Below, piece after piece: positions 14,138-17,151 of a stretch of 17,151 nt of DNA. The stretch comes from an uncultured Prevotellaceae bacterium (GTDB lineage: Bacteria > Bacteroidota > Bacteroidia > Bacteroidales > Bacteroidaceae): NCBI GenBank assembly GCA_947306605.1, contig CAMZHB010000003.1:1-17151 (forward strand), given 5' to 3'. The stretch's first letter is position 1. Each line of letters begins with the position of its first letter. The translations under genes were made by a program, and so were the position numbers. The notes beneath the pieces were generated by a model. The model was not told the DNA's origin. It saw nothing but the letters and a program-made list of their open reading frames with translations, and did not search any database.

Positions 14138-17100
14138 TTATTTCTTGACCTTCCTGGCCGTACCGTCTTCGTAGCGGACGATGCTGATGCCCGGGGCGTC
14201 TGCCTGCACCTGCATGCCGTTGAGGGAATAGTAAGCCGTGGCCTTGCTCTTTTTCACCTTGTTCTTTCCAATGCCGGCCGCGGCAATCTTGAACTTGCCG
14301 GTGGCGAACTTGGAGCCCACGTAGGCCGTGCTGACCGTCTGGACGGCGTAAGTATATTTGCCGTTGGGCAGGGTGAGTTTCACTTGTTTGGCCTGGCACG
14401 CGTTACCATTGGTCAACGCTTTGCGCTTGCCGCTTTCCACGATGGCGATGCCCGTGCCGGCCACACGCCCGCCTTTGCTGTCGAAGACCACGTACTCGTA
14501 GGTTTCATTGCCCTTGGCGCCTGCGGGAGCCTCCCACGAAAGCGTCACCGTGGTTGAGTCCACAACGGGCTCATTGAGCACGGGAGGCTCGGGGGTGTAA
14601 ACCGTCGTATTGGGATTGAGCGTAGCCGTGAAGAGGTTGCCGGAAGGATACCTGAGGCCCTCGATGTTCACGGACAGGTCGTTGGAACCGTTGCGCACAT
14701 AATCCACGACACCGTCGTTGTTCACATCGGTCAGAATGCCGGTATTCATGTTGGAACCTGCCGTCAGGATGGGATCTTGCCACTCCGTGCCGTCCTCATA
14801 GTTGATGCGGATTTTCGAAGTACGCGAATCGAGGTTCTGGCCATACGACATTTCCGTGTCGGAACGTCCCGTCTGGATGATGTCGGTGATGCCGTCGCCG
14901 TTCCAATCGACAAAGATGCTGGAGCGGTAACCCATGCACGGGTCGTTGTTCTGCCAAGGCAATGTGTTCCACAACACATACTTCACCGTGGCGCTGTCGA
15001 AGGCATAAATCTGGTTGAACCACCCGCTCTTGTATTCGCCGGAGAAATAGATGTCGGGGTAGCCGTCGTTGTTCACGTCGGCGATGTCGAACGAAGGCAC
15101 GTAGCGCGTGGTGGGGAATTTCTTAACGGTGAACTTGCCCGGGTCGGCCGGGGTGTTCAGGCAGAAGTAAGTGGCCGAAGAACTGTTGGAGCCGGCGAGG
15201 AAAAAGTCCATGTAGCCGTCGCTGTTGAAGTCGTAGGCCTTGATATAGCCGGCGCACTGATTCCAAGCCTTGTTCAGGACAAGGTATTTGTCCTTGGTGT
15301 CGTAAGTGCGCTTGCGGAACTTGATGGCCCCCGTCTCATCAACACCTTCGTTGATGAGCAGGTTGTTGTAGCCGCTCTTGTCGGACAGAACCACGAGGTC
15401 AAGACGGCCGTCACCCGTGAAGTCGGCGGCATCGCCCGATTTGATCCACGTCCAGTTGAAATCGTCGTCCACCGTAGTGCCGTCTTCTTCATATACGACG
15501 GTCTTCGCCAACGTGAACTTGCCTGCACCGTCGCCGAGGAAGAGACCTTCAGGTCCGCCGTCATCGGCCGTCTTTCCGTTCGGCTCAGCATCGAAAGCCA
15601 CGAGGTCCAGATTACCGTCGTCGTTGAAGTCCACGGGATACAGGGTGGCAAAGAAGTCAACGTTCTTGATGTCGCCAATATAGAAAGTCTCCTTATACGC
15701 TCCCACCGACGAGCCTACACCCGTGCCTTTGAGCACGTGGGCACCAATCTCGCTGCCGCAGACAAAGAGATCCTGGATGCCGTCGTTGTCGTAGTCAAGC
15801 GACACGCCATTGCTGTAGGCATCGGCCCACTTGGTGAAAATGATAGGCTGCAGAGTGGGCACTGTCACTTCCTCGTCGGGCACATAATAGATGGCACGCG
15901 ACATTTTAATGTTGGCATTCGACTTGGCATTAAGGAATTTGAAGGAAACGGTGTGCGGACCATCCTCCAGTTCGTACTTCCAGTAGAGGGCGTCGGCCGT
16001 ACGGTCGTGACCGCTGACAGGGATAGGCATCACGCAGTCCACTTCGCCGTCGAGAGTCACTTCGAGTTGGGCCACAAACTTGCTGTCGGGGTAAGAAATG
16101 TTACCATAGAAGACGATGCCTGTGCCGTGGAATTTGAACTCGTTCTGTCCGGCCTTTTCCTGGCCGAGATACTCGATGTTCGAGGTGAGCAGTTTCGGCT
16201 TCATGTTGGGGAAGCCCTGTTCCAGCCGCACGGTTTCGGGTGTCTGCACCTTAATGGTCACGTCGTCTTCGCCCACGGTGCCGCCGTATTTCTCAATCAT
16301 CTGGAGAGCCAGGTCAAAGCTCATCTGGTAGGCTTTGTTCAGTGATATTTTGGTGTATGAGAACACGCGGTCCTCCACTTCGCGCAGGTTAGGCATCCAC
16401 TTCTCGGGAATATGGCTGTATCCCATCATGGTGGCCAGCACGCCGGCGGCCGACGAAGGGTTGCAGTCGGAGTCTTGTCCGCAACGGGTGGATATCTCCA
16501 TGGTCTTGCCGAAGTCGCCGGCACCGTAGAGCAGGCCCATCACCACGTAGGCGCTGTTCATCGTGGCGTCGATGTTGCCCGGGGCCAGAATGAGTTCGGG
16601 GCAGCCCACATCGCGGCTGTAATACTGATTATAGAGTCTCCAGCAGCGTTTCCAGTCGGTCGGATCTTCGTTGTACCAGGTCAGTACGGCGTTGATGCGT
16701 TCGTAGAACTTGCTCTCCTGCGGAATGGTCTGCAGGGCCTTGCGCACGATGGTCTCGATGTCGTTCTCCACGAAGGCCAGCGTGTACATGGCACCGATGA
16801 ACACACCGCCATACCAGCCGTCGCCGTAGTTCATGATGTGGCCAATTTTGTCGGAAACGGCCGACGCGGCGTTGGGCATGCCCGGTGACATCAGACCGGC
16901 GAAGTCGCTTTCAATCTGGTAGTCGATGCAGTCGGCATGGGGATTGTTTTTCCAATGGCCCGACTCGGGCGGCATGATGCCGCGCAGGATGTTGTAGCGT
17001 GCCTGCTGGTTGGCGTGCCACAGCGAATAGCCCGCGTGGGCAAAGGCCAGCGCGAAGGAATCGACATGGGTGTCCAGGCCGAGTTTATAATACACGTCCA

Positions 17101-17151
17101 TGAACGTGAGGTCCATGTAGATGTCGTCGAAGAGCGTAGGCAAATTGTCGA
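14138..17151 (-). CDS. Secreted ADP-ribosylglycohydrolase-domain protein with FG-GAP/VCBS repeats, 5' end cut
   Basis: The gene runs off the right edge: the frame continues past 17143 (codons for Asp and Asn precede the first listed Leu/TTG), so the N-terminal signal and first strands are missing. Counting from the TTG at 17143, residues about 1-290 are an ADP-ribosylglycohydrolase (DraG/ARH) domain: metal-ligand motifs DDIYMDLTF (6-14) and CGQDSDCNPSSAAG (221-234) are present, with WHANQQARYNILRGIMPPES between them. A beta-sandwich follows (about 300-420). Then come seven FG-GAP/VCBS calcium-type repeats: DYDNDGIQD (450), DFNDDGNLD (505), DFTGDGRLD (574), DFNSDGYMD (638), DVNNDGYPD (689), DWNGDGITD (746) and DVNNDGVVD (806). 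An Fn3-like domain follows (about 855-955), and a tail YYSLNGMQV...GISIVRYEDG resembles Bacteroidetes C-terminal sorting (T9SS-like) tails. The substrate is unknown; it may act on a glycan or surface target rather than ADP-ribosyl proteins. Confidence 0.85.
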   Translation of the reverse strand, partial: DNLPTLFDDIYMDLTFMDVYYKLGLDTHVDSFALAFAHAGYSLWHANQQARYNILRGIMPPESGHWKNNPHADCIDYQIESDFAGLMSPGMPNAASAVSDKIGHIMNYGDGWYGGVFIGAMYTLAFVENDIETIVRKALQTIPQESKFYERINAVLTWYNEDPTDWKRCWRLYNQYYSRDVGCPELILAPGNIDATMNSAYVVMGLLYGAGDFGKTMEISTRCGQDSDCNPSSAAGVLATMMGYSHIPEKWMPNLREVEDRVFSYTKISLNKAYQMSFDLALQMIEKYGGTVGEDDVTIKVQTPETVRLEQGFPNMKPKLLTSNIEYLGQEKAGQNEFKFHGTGIVFYGNISYPDSKFVAQLEVTLDGEVDCVMPIPVSGHDRTADALYWKYELEDGPHTVSFKFLNAKSNANIKMSRAIYYVPDEEVTVPTLQPIIFTKWADAYSNGVSLDYDNDGIQDLFVCGSEIGAHVLKGTGVGSSVGAYKETFYIGDIKNVDFFATLYPVDFNDDGNLDLVAFDAEPNGKTADDGGPEGLFLGDGAGKFTLAKTVVYEEDGTTVDDDFNWTWIKSGDAADFTGDGRLDLVVLSDKSGYNNLLINEGVDETGAIKFRKRTYDTKDKYLVLNKAWNQCAGYIKAYDFNSDGYMDFFLAGSNSSSATYFCLNTPADPGKFTVKKFPTTRYVPSFDIADVNNDGYPDIYFSGEYKSGWFNQIYAFDSATVKYVLWNTLPWQNNDPCMGYRSSIFVDWNGDGITDIIQTGRSDTEMSYGQNLDSRTSKIRINYEDGTEWQDPILTAGSNMNTGILTDVNNDGVVDYVRNGSNDLSVNIEGLRYPSGNLFTATLNPNTTVYTPEPPVLNEPVVDSTTVTLSWEAPAGAKGNETYEYVVFDSKGGRVAGTGIAIVESGKRKALTNGNACQAKQVKLTLPNGKYTYAVQTVSTAYVGSKFATGKFKIAAAGIGKNKVKKSKATAYYSLNGMQVQADAPGISIVRYEDGTARKVKK

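Noticed and set aside
14777..16345. Open frame of about 520 codons on the plus strand opposite the VCBS region
   Set aside because: It mirrors the repeated Asp/Gly codons of the VCBS repeats and has no initiation context or family features.

Overview
This 17.2 kb window looks like chromosomal DNA from a fairly GC-rich Bacteroidales bacterium, probably Prevotellaceae. The clues are a textbook Bacteroidetes promoter (TTTG, 20 nt, TAnnTTTG) in front of typA, an OMP_b-brl/TonB-receptor-like barrel, an ECF sigma/anti-sigma pair, a DUF5074-like surface protein beside a B12/iron ABC importer, BspA-like leucine-rich repeats, and a near absence of Shine-Dalgarno sites. The genus is an inference.

Layout. 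Positions 1-2644 (+) are the end of an uptake operon: the 3' part of a DUF5074-like beta-propeller protein, a lipoprotein substrate-binding protein and a FecCD/BtuC permease, tightly spaced and ending without an ATPase gene. Positions 2784-9721 (-) hold, in transcription order from the right, an ECF sigma factor, a membrane anti-sigma-like protein with a C-terminal coiled coil, a secreted protein of unknown function, a large outer-membrane barrel, and a secreted LRR/TPR/transglutaminase-like protein. Positions 10113-13895 (+) hold typA (bipA), then a secreted GH99/GH71-like glycosidase with a C-terminal CBM9-like domain. Positions 14138-17151 (-) hold most of a large secreted protein joining an ADP-ribosylglycohydrolase domain to seven calcium-binding-type FG-GAP/VCBS repeats, an Fn3-like domain and a C-terminal sorting-type tail.

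The most unusual content lies between the genes. Four long intergenic stretches (about 2664-2772, 4529-4692, 9807-9957 and 13910-14056) hold the same degenerate tandem repeat with a 21-bp period. All four run in the same direction regardless of the flanking genes. Adjacent units in three arrays are partly self-complementary, forming strong hairpins at gene ends, while the array between the sigma gene and typA is purely direct. Because 21 bp is seven codons, each array also reads as heptad peptides ending in an Arg-Arg-hydrophobic pattern. I do not recognise this family from the literature, and it is the best candidate here for something undescribed.

How the genes may work together: the sigma, anti-sigma, secreted protein and barrel sit in one direction with short gaps between the first three, suggesting an envelope-sensing regulatory unit. 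The other secreted proteins fit a surface-degrading, host- or polysaccharide-associated lifestyle. Both window edges cut genes.
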